Source: Candidatus Tisiphia endosymbiont of Nedyus quadrimaculatus
GTDB taxonomy: Bacteria > Pseudomonadota > Alphaproteobacteria > Rickettsiales > Rickettsiaceae
NCBI RefSeq assembly: GCF_964059235.1
Contig: NZ_OZ060452.1
Span: 1 to 64,000, forward strand
Reading direction: 5' to 3'
DNA length: 64,000 bases
Positions 7,431 through 17,323 of this stretch are shown here, one piece after another (positions within the stretch are counted from its first letter, which is position 1; each line of letters opens with the position of its first letter). Under the pieces are notes generated by a model, which saw nothing but the letters and a program-made list of their open reading frames with translations, was not told the origin of the DNA and searched no databases. A program made the position numbers and the translations under genes.

Positions 7431-9299
7431 TTGAATAATATGATAGTTGAACTTTCAGACATTAATACACGTCTCAAGGGAACTGATACTGTTAAGGAGA
7501 GTAATAAGTTGCCTAGAATGAGGGTAGGTACTGATGACTTTAAAACGTTATTGTTAAATAGTGATGTATTTGTTGATAAAAGCTTGATGATCAAAGAATT
7601 ACTAGAAGATAGTGGAGAAGTAATTCTTATCACTCGTCCAAGACGTTGGGGTAAGAGCTTGAACATGGATATGATTAGGAGATTCTTTGAAATAGAAATA
7701 GATGAGCGTGGCAATCCCTTATCAGTAGAGAATCAGAACAATATCAAATTATTTACAGGTGGAGAAATAGATTTAGGACTTGCAACTGGTAGAAAAAAAT
7801 TACTTCAAAAGCTCAAAGTAACTGAGTATCCACATATTATTTTGGAATATCAAGGCCAATTCCCCGTAATATTCATCACCTTTAAAAGCGTAGAAGGCTC
7901 AAGCTATCACGATATTGAACAAGGTGTAAAAAGCCAGTTACGGAAATTATTTCAGTCACATAGATATTTAGCTAATAGTGATAAGCTTGCATCAGATGAA
8001 CGAGCAGATTTCAACCACTATTTATTTGAGGAAGTAACTCTAGACAATATCAAAAATAGTTTGGCTATTTTAAGCCACTTGCTGTACAAACATTACAATA
8101 AAAAGCCTTGGGTATTGATTGATGAATATGATACGCCCATTAATAGTGCTTACAGGCGTTTTGGTACTAATGAAACAGAATTTCAAAATGTACTAGACAT
8201 TTTTCGTGGAATCATGAAATCTACTTTTAAAAGGGAAACTGGCGATCAGGAATTACCAGTTGAACGGGGAGTTATTACAGGAATTCTGCGAATTGCCAAA
8301 GCTGAGTTGTTTTCTGGGCTAAATAATGTTCGGGAATATAGTTTGTTAGATAAAAAATTTGCTATGAGCTATGGATTTACCCAGATAGAAGTAGATGAGT
8401 TATTAACTAAAGTGCCACTTACTACTAGTCCAAAAAAAATTAAGGATTGGTATAATGGTTATAAATTTGGAGGAGAAATCATCTATAATCCTTGGTCAAT
8501 TATGCAATGTTTAGCAAGTGAAGGTGAGCTTGATTATTATTGGGTTGACAGTGGAGGAACTGGTTGGATTGATAATGTTTTATTGTCAGATGAGATGCAG
8601 CAGGATATTCAAGTATTAGCTGCTGGTAAAGCTATTATTGCTCCTATTATGAAACAGATAAGTTTTATTGATATTAATTCACGTTCAGGTTTGTTTAGCT
8701 TATTATTATTTAGTGGCTATTTGAATCCTACCGCTGTTGAGCCAACAAGAAATATTTTTGAATTAGCGGCTCCAAATGAAGAAGTAAAATTTATTTATGA
8801 AACTAGATTATTGCAATGGCTTGGTAAACAATTACAAATGGATAGCTCATTATATTATCCGTTAATGAGCTTACTGCCAGCTGGTAAAATAGAGGAGTTT
8901 AAACAAAGAATGCAGGAGTTGCTGCTGAATAGTACTAGTTTTCATCAAGTGGGAGAGAAAAAGGCCGAATTATTTTACAGTGGCTTTATGTTAGGGATTG
9001 TTAACATGCTAGCACCGAGCTATATAATATCAAGTGAGCAAGAATCAGGTGATGGACGCCCTGATGTAATCATGATCCCCAAGGCTGGTAAAGAAGATAA
9101 TGCAATTATTATTGAGTACAAGATTGCCAAAAATACAGAAGATTTAGCCTTGGTAGCCCAAATGGGATTAAAACAGATTATAGATAAACAATATGACACT
9201 AAGATAAAAGAACATTCTCACGTCAAAAAAATCATTAAACTTTCGATGGCTTTTCATGGTAAAAATATGGATTTACAATATCAGGTTACAGAGATTTAG
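7431..9299 (+). CDS. AAA-ATPase-like / PD-(D/E)XK nuclease protein (DUF1703 type), copy 1
   Basis: The 622-residue protein starts with the domain MRVGTDDFKTLLLNSDVFVDKS, a P-loop-like RPRRWGKSLNMDM and a Walker B-like WVLIDEYDTPIN, as in the predicted AAA-ATPase family. It ends with a PD-(D/E)XK-like region (GDGRPDVIMIP, IIIEYKIAKN). The TTG start is supported because the paralogue at 45286-47100 begins ATG-AAT-AAT at the aligned place; an ATG three codons later is the alternative. Many copies occur in large Rickettsiales genomes; the role is unknown. The last 180 bases are nearly identical to the paralogue while the rest is more diverged. Confidence 0.82.
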   Translation: MNNMIVELSDINTRLKGTDTVKESNKLPRMRVGTDDFKTLLLNSDVFVDKSLMIKELLEDSGEVILITRPRRWGKSLNMDMIRRFFEIEIDERGNPLSVENQNNIKLFTGGEIDLGLATGRKKLLQKLKVTEYPHIILEYQGQFPVIFITFKSVEGSSYHDIEQGVKSQLRKLFQSHRYLANSDKLASDERADFNHYLFEEVTLDNIKNSLAILSHLLYKHYNKKPWVLIDEYDTPINSAYRRFGTNETEFQNVLDIFRGIMKSTFKRETGDQELPVERGVITGILRIAKAELFSGLNNVREYSLLDKKFAMSYGFTQIEVDELLTKVPLTTSPKKIKDWYNGYKFGGEIIYNPWSIMQCLASEGELDYYWVDSGGTGWIDNVLLSDEMQQDIQVLAAGKAIIAPIMKQISFIDINSRSGLFSLLLFSGYLNPTAVEPTRNIFELAAPNEEVKFIYETRLLQWLGKQLQMDSSLYYPLMSLLPAGKIEEFKQRMQELLLNSTSFHQVGEKKAELFYSGFMLGIVNMLAPSYIISSEQESGDGRPDVIMIPKAGKEDNAIIIEYKIAKNTEDLALVAQMGLKQIIDKQYDTKIKEHSHVKKIIKLSMAFHGKNMDLQYQVTEI

Positions 9300-9415
9300 T
9301 AAGAAACTGTAAGCGTTTGAATAATCAGTAATTTTATGTCTATCGTGGTTCTGAAATTGTCCACTACGCCCCGCCAACCCTTTTAGAAACATTTCGGTTA
9401 GAAGCCTGATACTCA

Positions 9416-9702
9416 TGGTATTTCCTCCAGTTAATTAGACTAAATTTTAATAGTATAGAAAATTTTATTACTTGTCAATTTACAATTAATTTGTAGGTTT
9501 TTTTGGTGGAAGAGTTACATATCAAAATACTACTTTTAAGTACTTCATTATTAAGATATACAACTAAAAAATAGTTAATTATTTCTATCATCGATAATGA
9601 GCTGAATCAACTTAAAATTGAGTATTGCCATTTTGAAAATAATTGCCCGCTCTAGCTTTAATTACTAAAAATATAATTCAAGTTGTCAAAATACCACTTT
9701 AA
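9416..9702 (-). repeat. Duplicated promoter/leader block, copy 1
   Basis: About 290 bases match 42486-42800 closely. On the minus strand the block carries TTGACA (9473-9478), a 15-base spacer, TATACT (9452-9457), a GGAGG site (9424-9428) and an ATG at 9416. The ATG opens a short frame beginning MSIRLLTEMF that dies after about 47 codons at the AAA-ATPase gene end. The upper part has two related 33-base direct repeats (around TCAAAATACYACTTTTAA). It is cut by IS21-B at 9703. Confidence 0.65.
9452..9478 (-). promoter_or_regulatory. Sigma70-like promoter in the duplicated block (copy 1)
   Basis: TTGACA and TATACT are separated by 15 bases (or 17 if TACTAT is the -10 box), followed by a strong GGAGG and ATG. 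The same arrangement is kept in copy 2 at 42522-42548, although neither copy now leads into a complete gene. Confidence 0.55.
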
Positions 9703-9856
9703 TGTAAATTGTAATCAGCTATTGCCCCCCTATTGTAATAAACTATTGCCCCCCCTAACCACATAAAAAAATTAGTTAATTTTGGTTAAAATTCAGATAG
9801 AATTTTCTAAAATCATTGTAATTTTTAATTAATACCGTAGTCTATTATTTTAATCT

Positions 9857-10550
9857 TTAATCTACATCTTTCCCTCCTCTAAAACTTTTATTACCAGTTT
9901 CTATGATTTGACAATGATGTGTCAATCTATCGATAATTACTTTTGTTGCCTTAGCATTACCAAACATATCATTCCATTCTTCAAATCTCAAATGGGTAGT
10001 AATGATCACTGAAGTTTGCTCATACAATTTAGCAAATAACTCAAATAACAGGAATCTAGCTTCGCCTTTTATTGGTACATAGCCTAATTCATCTACTACA
10101 ATCAGATGGAATCTCTTAACTGAATCGATGAATTTGCTTTCATAATTATGGATTCTAGCATTAAGCAATTGGCTAGCTAATTCATTTAAAGTATAAAATC
10201 TTACCCTGTAACTTTTTTCAATGGCGGTGAACGCCAAACCAATTGCTAGATGAGTTTTTGCAGACCCAGAACCACCTATGAACATGATATTCTGATGATT
10301 ATCAATCACTTTTTGTATATCAATATTTTCAACCAATTTAGCTTGGCATGTATCTGATAGTAACTTTATGGTTGGGAACTTAGCTAGTTGCAACCTATAA
10401 CCTAGCGAGCGTGACTTCTTATATTCACACTCTGCTTCAAGAAGTTTCTTTAACACATCATACACACTAGTAGTAGGGACATCATTTGTTAAATTACTTG
10501 ACTCAGCTAACTGCATCTTCATACCGACTAAACCTAATTTATCTAATAAC
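9857..10550 (-). pseudogene. istB: istB ATPase of IS21-B, split by IS982
   Basis: The 231-residue piece carries Walker A (GGSGSAKTH), Walker B (LIVVDELGYVPIKGEAR) and the late VIIDRLTHHCQIIETG, the marks of IstB-type AAA+ transposition helpers. Its first eight codons lie across the IS982 at 11551-11574. Removing IS982 and one copy of its 7-bp duplication (TAATAAC) restores one frame starting MKDLILLLDKLG, immediately after the istA stop. The split inactivates the gene. Confidence 0.88.
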
Positions 10551-11550
10551 ACGTCAGTTCGGGATAAGATATAGATGAAATAGTAATAGATAAAAGGATT
10601 GTCAAAAAGGAGTGCCTGCAGTATTTATATTTTTAAACAAAAAAACAAACTACAGGCATGAAAAAAGATATCACAGAATTATATAGTTTTATAGATGATT
10701 TTTGTAAAATTTATTTGGAGTATGAACAGAGAAAGTTATTACCATCAAATAAGCAGAGAAATCGCTGTTGTAGCATGAGTTTAAGTGAAATGTTAACAAT
10801 AATAATTATGTTTCATACATCCTATGCTAAGAATTTTAAATTTTTCTATAAAAGTTATATAGAGTGCATGCATAAGGATGATTTCCCTAAAGCCTTGAGT
10901 TATAATAGATTTGTTGAATTAATGGCACGATTATTCATACCGCTAAATATGTTGATTCATTTGTTGTTTGGTGAGGAAACAGGTATTTATTTTATTGACT
11001 CTACAACGATTAAAGCTTGTCACAATAAAAGGCGTTATAGCAATAAAGTTTTTAAAGGATTAGCCAAACATAGTAAATCCTCTATGGGGTATTTTTATGG
11101 TTTTAAATTACATGTAATAATCAATAATAAAGGGGAGTTTATGGCATTAAAAGTGACCAAAGGCAATGTAGATGATAGGGTTCCAGTACCGGAGTTAACA
11201 AAAAGATTAACTGGAATTATAGCAGCTGATAAAGGTTATATTAAGCAAAATTTGTTCTTAAATTTATATGAAAGAGGCTTAAAAATGATTCATGGAATTA
11301 AGAAGAATATGGAAAATAAATTAATGGATTTGAAAGAAAAAATCTTACTTCGAAAGCGTAACTTAATTGAAACAGTTTTTGATTATCTAAAAAATAAAAT
11401 GAACCTTGAACATACTAGACATAGATCACCAATAAATGCCTTTGTCCATATATTATCTACTCTTGTTGCTTATTCATTAAAGAAAAATAAACCTTCAACA
11501 AAATTTGATTTTAATCTACATGTTCTCAATATCCTTATCCCGAATTGACG
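10551..11550 (+). mobile_element. IS982-family insertion sequence, copy 2, with target duplication
   Basis: The ends are the same as in copy 1 (ACGTCAGTTCGGGATAAG on the left; TTATCCCGAATTGACG on the right). A direct repeat TAATAAC flanks it, so this copy entered istB by ordinary transposition. This contrasts with copy 1, which lacks a duplication. Confidence 0.93.
10658..11548 (+). CDS. IS982-family transposase
   Basis: The 296-residue transposase is the same protein as at 588-1478, with the same start context and the stop inside the right inverted repeat. It is intact. A 3' fragment of a further copy is present at 25643-25855. Confidence 0.93.
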   Translation: MKKDITELYSFIDDFCKIYLEYEQRKLLPSNKQRNRCCSMSLSEMLTIIIMFHTSYAKNFKFFYKSYIECMHKDDFPKALSYNRFVELMARLFIPLNMLIHLLFGEETGIYFIDSTTIKACHNKRRYSNKVFKGLAKHSKSSMGYFYGFKLHVIINNKGEFMALKVTKGNVDDRVPVPELTKRLTGIIAADKGYIKQNLFLNLYERGLKMIHGIKKNMENKLMDLKEKILLRKRNLIETVFDYLKNKMNLEHTRHRSPINAFVHILSTLVAYSLKKNKPSTKFDFNLHVLNILIPN

Positions 11551-11574
11551 TAATAACAATATTAAGTCTTTCAT

Positions 11575-13075
11575 TTAATTTACCTCCGTTGTTAAATGCA
11601 ACTTGCTATAAATACTACAATCAGCATCAGGAGGATTTTTTAGCTGAATAAACTCAGTCTCTTGGATATCTAGTTTCATTGCTGGTTGCAACAAATATTG
11701 CTCAACTAATTTAGAGCTACAGCCGCCAGCAGCAATTGTTAGGTTACAAGCATTTGTTACCTTTTCTAATCCATACTTATTAACAAGTAGCAGGATATCT
11801 ATAAATTGTTTATCACCATCCTTGTAAGTCTCTAACTTATTTCGTAGTTTGCCAAATATCTCAGGTGACAAACTCATTAACTCTTTGAACGGTCCACCAT
11901 TACGTAAAGCACCGGGTTTACGTTCTAGAGCTGCTATATAGTGCCATGGATTATAATTCTTCTGATAGCGTTTAAAACTACGAACATGCTCTGCAATAAT
12001 CTTGCTTTCATGTAAAATCACTATTTGCCAAGCATAGGATTTAATCTGTACGCTAAGTCCCACATATTCACACGGAACACTATACATATTGCTGTCGTAT
12101 TGTATTAAACTCAAAGGTGATACGGTCGTTGGATGTAATCTATAACCGGTAAACTGCCCTCTATATCCTATTAAATATGCCTTCTCTTCCTCATATATTT
12201 CTAGAATCGTTCTTTCTGTAAATTCAGGATGTCTTTTAGTTTTAGCCCACTCTATAGACATCTCTCTTAGCTGAATGTTAATAGCTTCATAACTATCTCC
12301 TTTCAATATTGGAGTAAAAAAGTTACGTCTAGTGTCTCCTACTTGTTTCTCAACCTGTCCTTTCTCCCATCCTGATGCTGGACTACAGGCAAGTGGCTCA
12401 AATAAATGGTGAGAGACCATTTGGATAAACTTCTCGTTAAAGATACGATCCTTGCCAATCAATATTTTTTTGACAGCCGTCTTCATATTGTCATAAATAC
12501 CATTCTTACAACAACCAGCAAAAAACTTGAAAGCTTGATCATGGGCATCCATAACCATTTCCAGCTGCTCATTAGGATAAACCACTACCAAAGAATAACG
12601 ACTATAGCATAGCTTTATTCTCGCTGCTTTAACTCTAGTAACCTCCCCATTTAAACATATTTCTTCCTCTCCCCAATCAAACTGAAACGCCTGACCAGCT
12701 TCAAAATTTAATGGAATAAAAACTTGCCCGCCCCTTGCCTCGTATTCTCTACGGAAGTTTCGTACAATTAGATTCACAGATTCGTAACTTCCTGTATAAC
12801 CCGATATCTGAAGCTGTTGGTATAGCTGCCGTCATTCTACGTCGAACCGACTCCTTGCTATTCTCTGCTAATAGCTGATTTAGTACTTCAAGATGATTGC
12901 CAAGAACAGGCTTACCTTTGCTATATTTTGCTAACTCAAATTTAGTTTGATTGCTGCAAATGACTTTTTTTACTGTATTCTTTGATATATTCAGTTCTCT
13001 AGCAATTGCTTTAATTGCTTTGCCATCAACGTAATACATTCTACGTATTCTTCCAATTGTTTCCACTATAAACAA
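11575..13075 (-). pseudogene. istA: istA transposase of IS21-B, frameshifted
   Basis: The N-terminal 90 or so residues (IRRMYYVDGKAIKAIARELN, NISKNTVKKVI: helix-turn-helix) lie at about 12830-13075. The core (QAFQFDWGEEEICL, SPASGWEKGQVEKQVG) continues in another frame down to 11575. A one-base shift near 12827 separates them; in the second frame the text before residue MNLIV reads LYQQLQISGYTGSYESV, which continues the family sequence. The stop TAA abuts the istB ATG. The gene is inactive unless slippage occurs. Confidence 0.85.
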
Positions 13076-13202
13076 CCTTTTAAAAACTCCTTAAAAAAAT
13101 ATTAAAAATATTAATTTTTTGGAGATATTGTTACTTATTTAGGGGGGCAATTTTCATTACAATTTTTCCCTTAAAGGGGTCAATAGCTGATTACAATTTA
13201 CA

Positions 13203-13471
13203 TCCTGACTAATGAGATAGCTAAGGATAGTTTTAGCTTGAAGTCCCGGTGATTTGGACAACATATCTTCAATCGCTAACCAATCTTCTTCAAAAACGTT
13301 ACTTCTGGTTTTCCAGTGTCGAATTTTTAAAGCCTCGCCTGGTATTTTGTTAGATAATAGATACTTCCTTGCAGTTTTAGAACTCATACCACTTTTAGCG
13401 GCTGCTATTCCCTTGTTATATTTGTGACTCATTTGCTTTAACCTTATTATTTGTTGAGTTGTACATGTCAT
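13203..13471 (-). pseudogene. istA N-terminal fragment of IS21-C
   Basis: About 89 residues are recognisable, with IIRLKQMSHKYNKGIAAAKS, MSSKTARKYLLSNKIPGE and NVFEEDWLAIEDMLSKSPGL. This is the helix-turn-helix and linker of a different IS21 istA subgroup. The frame is then cut by the IS21-B end. Confidence 0.72.
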
Positions 13472-13612
13472 CTGTGAGATTTAACCTTAGATAGTGGGGC
13501 ATTTAAAAATCCCTTAATCTAATCTATTTTCACTTCAGATGTATCAAAATTTACTCACCAATTTTTCGGTAATTATAGCTGTCTATTTTCGGTAATTATA
13601 GTTGTCGCCACA
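13203..13612 (-). mobile_element. IS21-family element C, left remnant
   Basis: To the right of IS21-B lie the first part of another istA and, beyond it, an IS end with two direct copies of TTTTCGGTAATTATAG.TGTC (about 13564-13608), the tandem terminal repeats typical of IS21. IS21-B interrupts istA at 13202, and the rest of this element is absent from the window. Confidence 0.7.
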
Positions 13613-13788
13613 CACGGGGGGTGGTAGCTATGCTAAATGGGGTATAGGGGGCGTCACGCGAAAAATTTTTTTGAGGTAATTAATCACTTGTTATTAAAAA
13701 TTTTCACTTTTTTAGTTTTTGTTTTTCAAGTGGTAAAAAACCTGAAAATCAGCTATAATAAAGGGAATTATAAGGAATTTTTAAAGAG

Positions 13789-14331
13789 ATGTACATGATC
13801 AAAAATTATGGTTTGTTTGAAAAATATTTAGCAAAGATATCATCTAGTACCATTAGTAAGTTTGGCTCAATAGATGATATCTCTAATTTCCTATTATATC
13901 TTTGTGAACATGGTAACATCGTTATTGCAGCTAAGAAGGCTGGTTGTATTTCACCACTTAGGTTGCACCGGATCATTAATAGCGATAAATATTTAGCCAA
14001 ATGCGTCAATTTAGCTTTAGCCATTGCAGTAGATAGAGCAGAAGGGGTGTTATATGACAGGGCAATTAACGGTTATGAGGAAGTGACCTATGACAAGGAT
14101 AATCAGGCAATAGCTACTAAGAAAAAATATTGTTCTAAGTCATTGTTGGAATATCTTAAAGCCAATTCGCAAAAATATCAAACGAGGAAGCATGATGCTA
14201 GTTACCATAGGAAAAATAGTGATGAAGCTGAACAAGTAACCAAAGCCCGAGAAATGTCAAAAATGATAGATGTAGCTAATTTTGAAATAGAATCGTATGA
14301 AGCAGAATATGCACTTGCCAAAGGACAGTAA
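13789..14331 (+). CDS. Phage terminase small subunit-like protein
   Basis: The 180-residue protein precedes and overlaps the large terminase. Its middle, AVDRAEGVLYDRAINGYEE and then KKYCSKSLLEYLKANSQKY, resembles small terminase subunits that recognise phage DNA for packaging. A helix-turn-helix-like stretch (AAKKAGCISPLRLHRIINSD) lies near residues 45-65. It is the first gene of the virion module. A TATAAT lies at about 13756, but no good -35 box is seen. Confidence 0.7.
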   Translation: MYMIKNYGLFEKYLAKISSSTISKFGSIDDISNFLLYLCEHGNIVIAAKKAGCISPLRLHRIINSDKYLAKCVNLALAIAVDRAEGVLYDRAINGYEEVTYDKDNQAIATKKKYCSKSLLEYLKANSQKYQTRKHDASYHRKNSDEAEQVTKAREMSKMIDVANFEIESYEAEYALAKGQ

Positions 14332-15739
14332 GACCAAAGTGATGAAAACTACTAGTGAAACTAAAGGCAGCAAAGAGGTTACTAGCTCTGCCTCTAAAAG
14401 TCTTAAATTCCCGGTGGATTGGTCACCCTATCCATTTCAGTTGCCTTTGTGGAGATATTTATACTCGGGTGGTAAGAAAGCTATAGCCATTTGGCATAGA
14501 AGAGCTGGTAAAGATATTATGGGTATTAACTGGATCACTGCTAGTGCTATTCGAGAAGTTGGCATTTATTGGTATGTCTATCCTACCTATAATCAAGCTA
14601 AAATGAGCATATGGGATGGTATGACATTATCGGGGCGTCCTTATATGTCATTTATTCCTAAAGGGATTATTGCTCGTAGTCAGCAATATAAGCAACGGAT
14701 ATTATTTAAAAATGGTTCAGTGATTCAGTTTGTTGGTAGCGATCGTTATGCGACTATCAGGGGTAGTGGTATTAAGGGAGCAGTTATTTCAGAGTATTCT
14801 TATCATGATCCACGAGCTATGAGTTGCGTTATAGAACCGATGGTAATTCGTAATAATGGTTGGTTGCTTTATTTGTATACTCCTTCCGATAATCCAAAAC
14901 TAACACATGGTGAAGAGTTATACCTTAAATACCAAAATAGTCCGGAAGTATTTTGCCAAATAAAAACTATTGAAGATACTACTGATCATGAGGGGCAGCC
15001 ATTAGTTGACAAAAACAAGTTGACTTCAGTTGACATGAGTAACGAAGAGATTCAAAGAGAGTTTTATTGTGACTTTGCTGCTTATCGCTATAAGAGAGCT
15101 GATCAAGGTGGTACTTTTGTTGAACAGTTACGACTAGCTGAAAGTCAGGGGCGTATTGGCTATGTACCATATGACCCAGCCTATCAGGTTCATACTTACT
15201 GGGATATAGGGATTGTTGATTATACGGTTATTTGGTTTGTTCAAGAAAAAAAAGATTCTATCGATATTATTGACTTTTATATGAACAGGGGTAAGGATTT
15301 AGAGTTTTACTTGACGCATTTAAGAACTAGACCTTATCAATATGGACGCAATGTATTGCCCCATGATATGAGTCGAAGACAAATGCCAACTTTGGATACA
15401 AGATTACAACAAGCTAATGAGGTAGCAGAGAAAGTAGGCTTCTCGCCTTTTGCTATTGGTCGGAAATATTTACGGGAAGAAATGATAACCAAGGCAAGAA
15501 TACTACTGGGTAAATGCCGCATCGACGCCCAAAAATGTCAACGTGGCATTAACGGACTTTTCGAGTTTGATGCTACCAAAAGAGGAGTGCATTCTAATTC
15601 ATCTAGAGCAACTGATATAACCGAGAGCTTTTGTTATATGGCGATGGACGTTAAAACTGGTGATGAACAGCAGCAGTCCCAATATGATATAGTGCAACAT
15701 CGCAAAGTAATGAATGATTACAATGCGTTGGAAAGATGA
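14297..15739 (+). CDS. Phage terminase large subunit
   Basis: The 480-residue protein has an ATPase half with a Walker A-like WHRRAGKD (residues 66-73), YPTYNQAK, and a Walker B-like GAVISEYSYHDPRA, and a nuclease half around TYWDIGIVDYTVIWF and LPHDMSRRQM. Terminase large subunits pump and cut phage DNA at the portal. The start overlaps the small subunit by 35 bases; the ATG at 14342 is an alternative start that would avoid the overlap. The protein looks complete. Confidence 0.85.
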   Translation: MKQNMHLPKDSKTKVMKTTSETKGSKEVTSSASKSLKFPVDWSPYPFQLPLWRYLYSGGKKAIAIWHRRAGKDIMGINWITASAIREVGIYWYVYPTYNQAKMSIWDGMTLSGRPYMSFIPKGIIARSQQYKQRILFKNGSVIQFVGSDRYATIRGSGIKGAVISEYSYHDPRAMSCVIEPMVIRNNGWLLYLYTPSDNPKLTHGEELYLKYQNSPEVFCQIKTIEDTTDHEGQPLVDKNKLTSVDMSNEEIQREFYCDFAAYRYKRADQGGTFVEQLRLAESQGRIGYVPYDPAYQVHTYWDIGIVDYTVIWFVQEKKDSIDIIDFYMNRGKDLEFYLTHLRTRPYQYGRNVLPHDMSRRQMPTLDTRLQQANEVAEKVGFSPFAIGRKYLREEMITKARILLGKCRIDAQKCQRGINGLFEFDATKRGVHSNSSRATDITESFCYMAMDVKTGDEQQQSQYDIVQHRKVMNDYNALER

Positions 15740-15814
15740 TGGAGCAGAAGAAGCAAGAATTGATGATGAAATAATTGAAATGGTAATTAATAAATAATTA
15801 AGGCAAAGTAATAT

Positions 15815-17323
15815 ATGTGGCCAATATTAGGTTTACTAGGACTTGGTGCTTTAGCGGTTGGTGCATCTAGGAACAGGTACATTACTGGAGCTGATACATC
15901 AAGACAGAAGCGTCTCTATAATGAGTCACGAGATCGTTATAGTAGTTATGCGAGTGAAGCACAAAATACTATCAATAATTTGTCGCAGCAATTGCAACAA
16001 TCTCAGCAGGGCTTACACTCTCTAGAAGAGCAACAGTATCAAGCTAGCATGAGAAGCTATGATATGCAACACCAACTAGATTATCATACTCGACAATATG
16101 ATAGTGGCTTAAGAAACATAGAATCACAAAGAGCTAGTTTGTCTGCATCAGCCAATCAACTAAAACAAGCTTTTGAAAGCTTGAAACAAAAAGCTCCCGC
16201 CCTTGATTTCAAAATAAGTGAGGTAGAGCAATTACCGGGTCAGTTTCAAAACCTGTATGATCAAGTAGCCCAGCGAAGAGAAAGCTTGAAAGGTTTAACC
16301 GAAGAGGAAGCCGGTAGCCATATTACTCAATATCAGCAAGACGTTGAATTGTTAAAAAAGCAACGTAGTGAAACAGAAAGTAAAATACGCCATTCGATGG
16401 ATAGCATCACCAAAGAGCATCAACAGCTAACAAGGGAAAAAGCTAATCTTGAACATCAGCTTACTAACTATCAATCACAGCAAAATCGATTGTCGCAGGA
16501 TACTAGTAACTTTGATAATGCTAGACAACAATTGCTCAGCATGATTGAACAATACAAACAAGAACAGAATAGACAAGAGCAAATCACTGCTGACTATACA
16601 AGGCAGCGATCGCATGCTGAAGGGTTGCAAAACCAGTTAAGAAGTTATGGGGAAGCTGCTCAAAGCCAGTTGGATAGCTATGGCAGGGATTTAGAGTGGC
16701 GAGCTGGTAAGTATCAAAAATCTGCAAGAGATACTGGGCTAGCACAAGGATTGGGACTAACAGCTTTAACTTTTGGACTTGGGGCAGGCTTAGGAGCGAT
16801 TGGTACTGGTGGTTCAATGCTTGCTGGGATAGGTTCGGGAATCCAAATGTTATCTCCGCTTGTTGGTATTGCTCATTATATGAACAGATCCGATATTAGT
16901 CGTAAACTTGCTGGTTTTGAAAGAATTAATCTTAACAACAATGATCCAAGTATAGGAGCTGATTTGTCGTCAGTAGCAAGATACGGTCCATCAGGATTAG
17001 AAAAAAGAGCCATACCTGAGCTTGGTGGTCTAAAACAAGCGTTGGAACATTTTGGCATGCGGTCAGTGCCACAATTAAAAGATTTACCACCGTTGCACGA
17101 ATCTCTTGGCAAGATCGTGTCTCTTAAGGATATTGAAGGTTTAACTCTAGGCTTACCTAGTATGACTGCAGCTAGTGGCAAAAAGTATAACTATGAGGTG
17201 TTATATGATAACGAGTTTATTAAAAAACTCAAGAAAGTGTCAAAGAAGCTGGGCGAGCCTTATTTAAACCCAAACTCAACACGTACCAATTACAACACAA
17301 ATATGGTGACATCTTATGCCTGA
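15815..17323 (+). CDS. Phage coiled-coil protein with a glycine-rich hydrophobic segment
   Basis: I do not recognise the family. The 502 residues start with a hydrophobic stretch (WPILGLLGLGALAVGA), then have about 270 residues of Q/E-rich coiled coil (residues 30-305), then a glycine-rich hydrophobic region (LGLTALTFGLGAGLGAIGTG; to about 355) and a mixed C-terminus. It lies between terminase and portal and overlaps the portal start by 8 bases. The layout would suit an internal virion or DNA-ejection protein that meets a membrane, but that is inference. Confidence 0.6.
   Translation: MWPILGLLGLGALAVGASRNRYITGADTSRQKRLYNESRDRYSSYASEAQNTINNLSQQLQQSQQGLHSLEEQQYQASMRSYDMQHQLDYHTRQYDSGLRNIESQRASLSASANQLKQAFESLKQKAPALDFKISEVEQLPGQFQNLYDQVAQRRESLKGLTEEEAGSHITQYQQDVELLKKQRSETESKIRHSMDSITKEHQQLTREKANLEHQLTNYQSQQNRLSQDTSNFDNARQQLLSMIEQYKQEQNRQEQITADYTRQRSHAEGLQNQLRSYGEAAQSQLDSYGRDLEWRAGKYQKSARDTGLAQGLGLTALTFGLGAGLGAIGTGGSMLAGIGSGIQMLSPLVGIAHYMNRSDISRKLAGFERINLNNNDPSIGADLSSVARYGPSGLEKRAIPELGGLKQALEHFGMRSVPQLKDLPPLHESLGKIVSLKDIEGLTLGLPSMTAASGKKYNYEVLYDNEFIKKLKKVSKKLGEPYLNPNSTRTNYNTNMVTSYA

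Larger units (their letters stand above)
9703..13202 (-). mobile_element. IS21-family element B, decayed and carrying IS982
   Basis: The ends are inverted repeats TGTAAATTGTAATCAGCTA (left at 9703; right, inward, from 13202), each followed by a C-rich repeat ATTGCCCCCC or a variant, typical of IS21 multiple terminal repeats. Inside are istA (frameshifted) and istB (split by IS982), both on the minus strand. The element has inserted into a third IS21 type whose istA start lies to its right. It is not the same as IS21-A. Confidence 0.85.

Noticed and set aside
16584-17181. Minus-strand open frames in the coiled-coil phage gene
   Set aside because: They lie opposite a long, well-formed plus-strand gene and show no family features.
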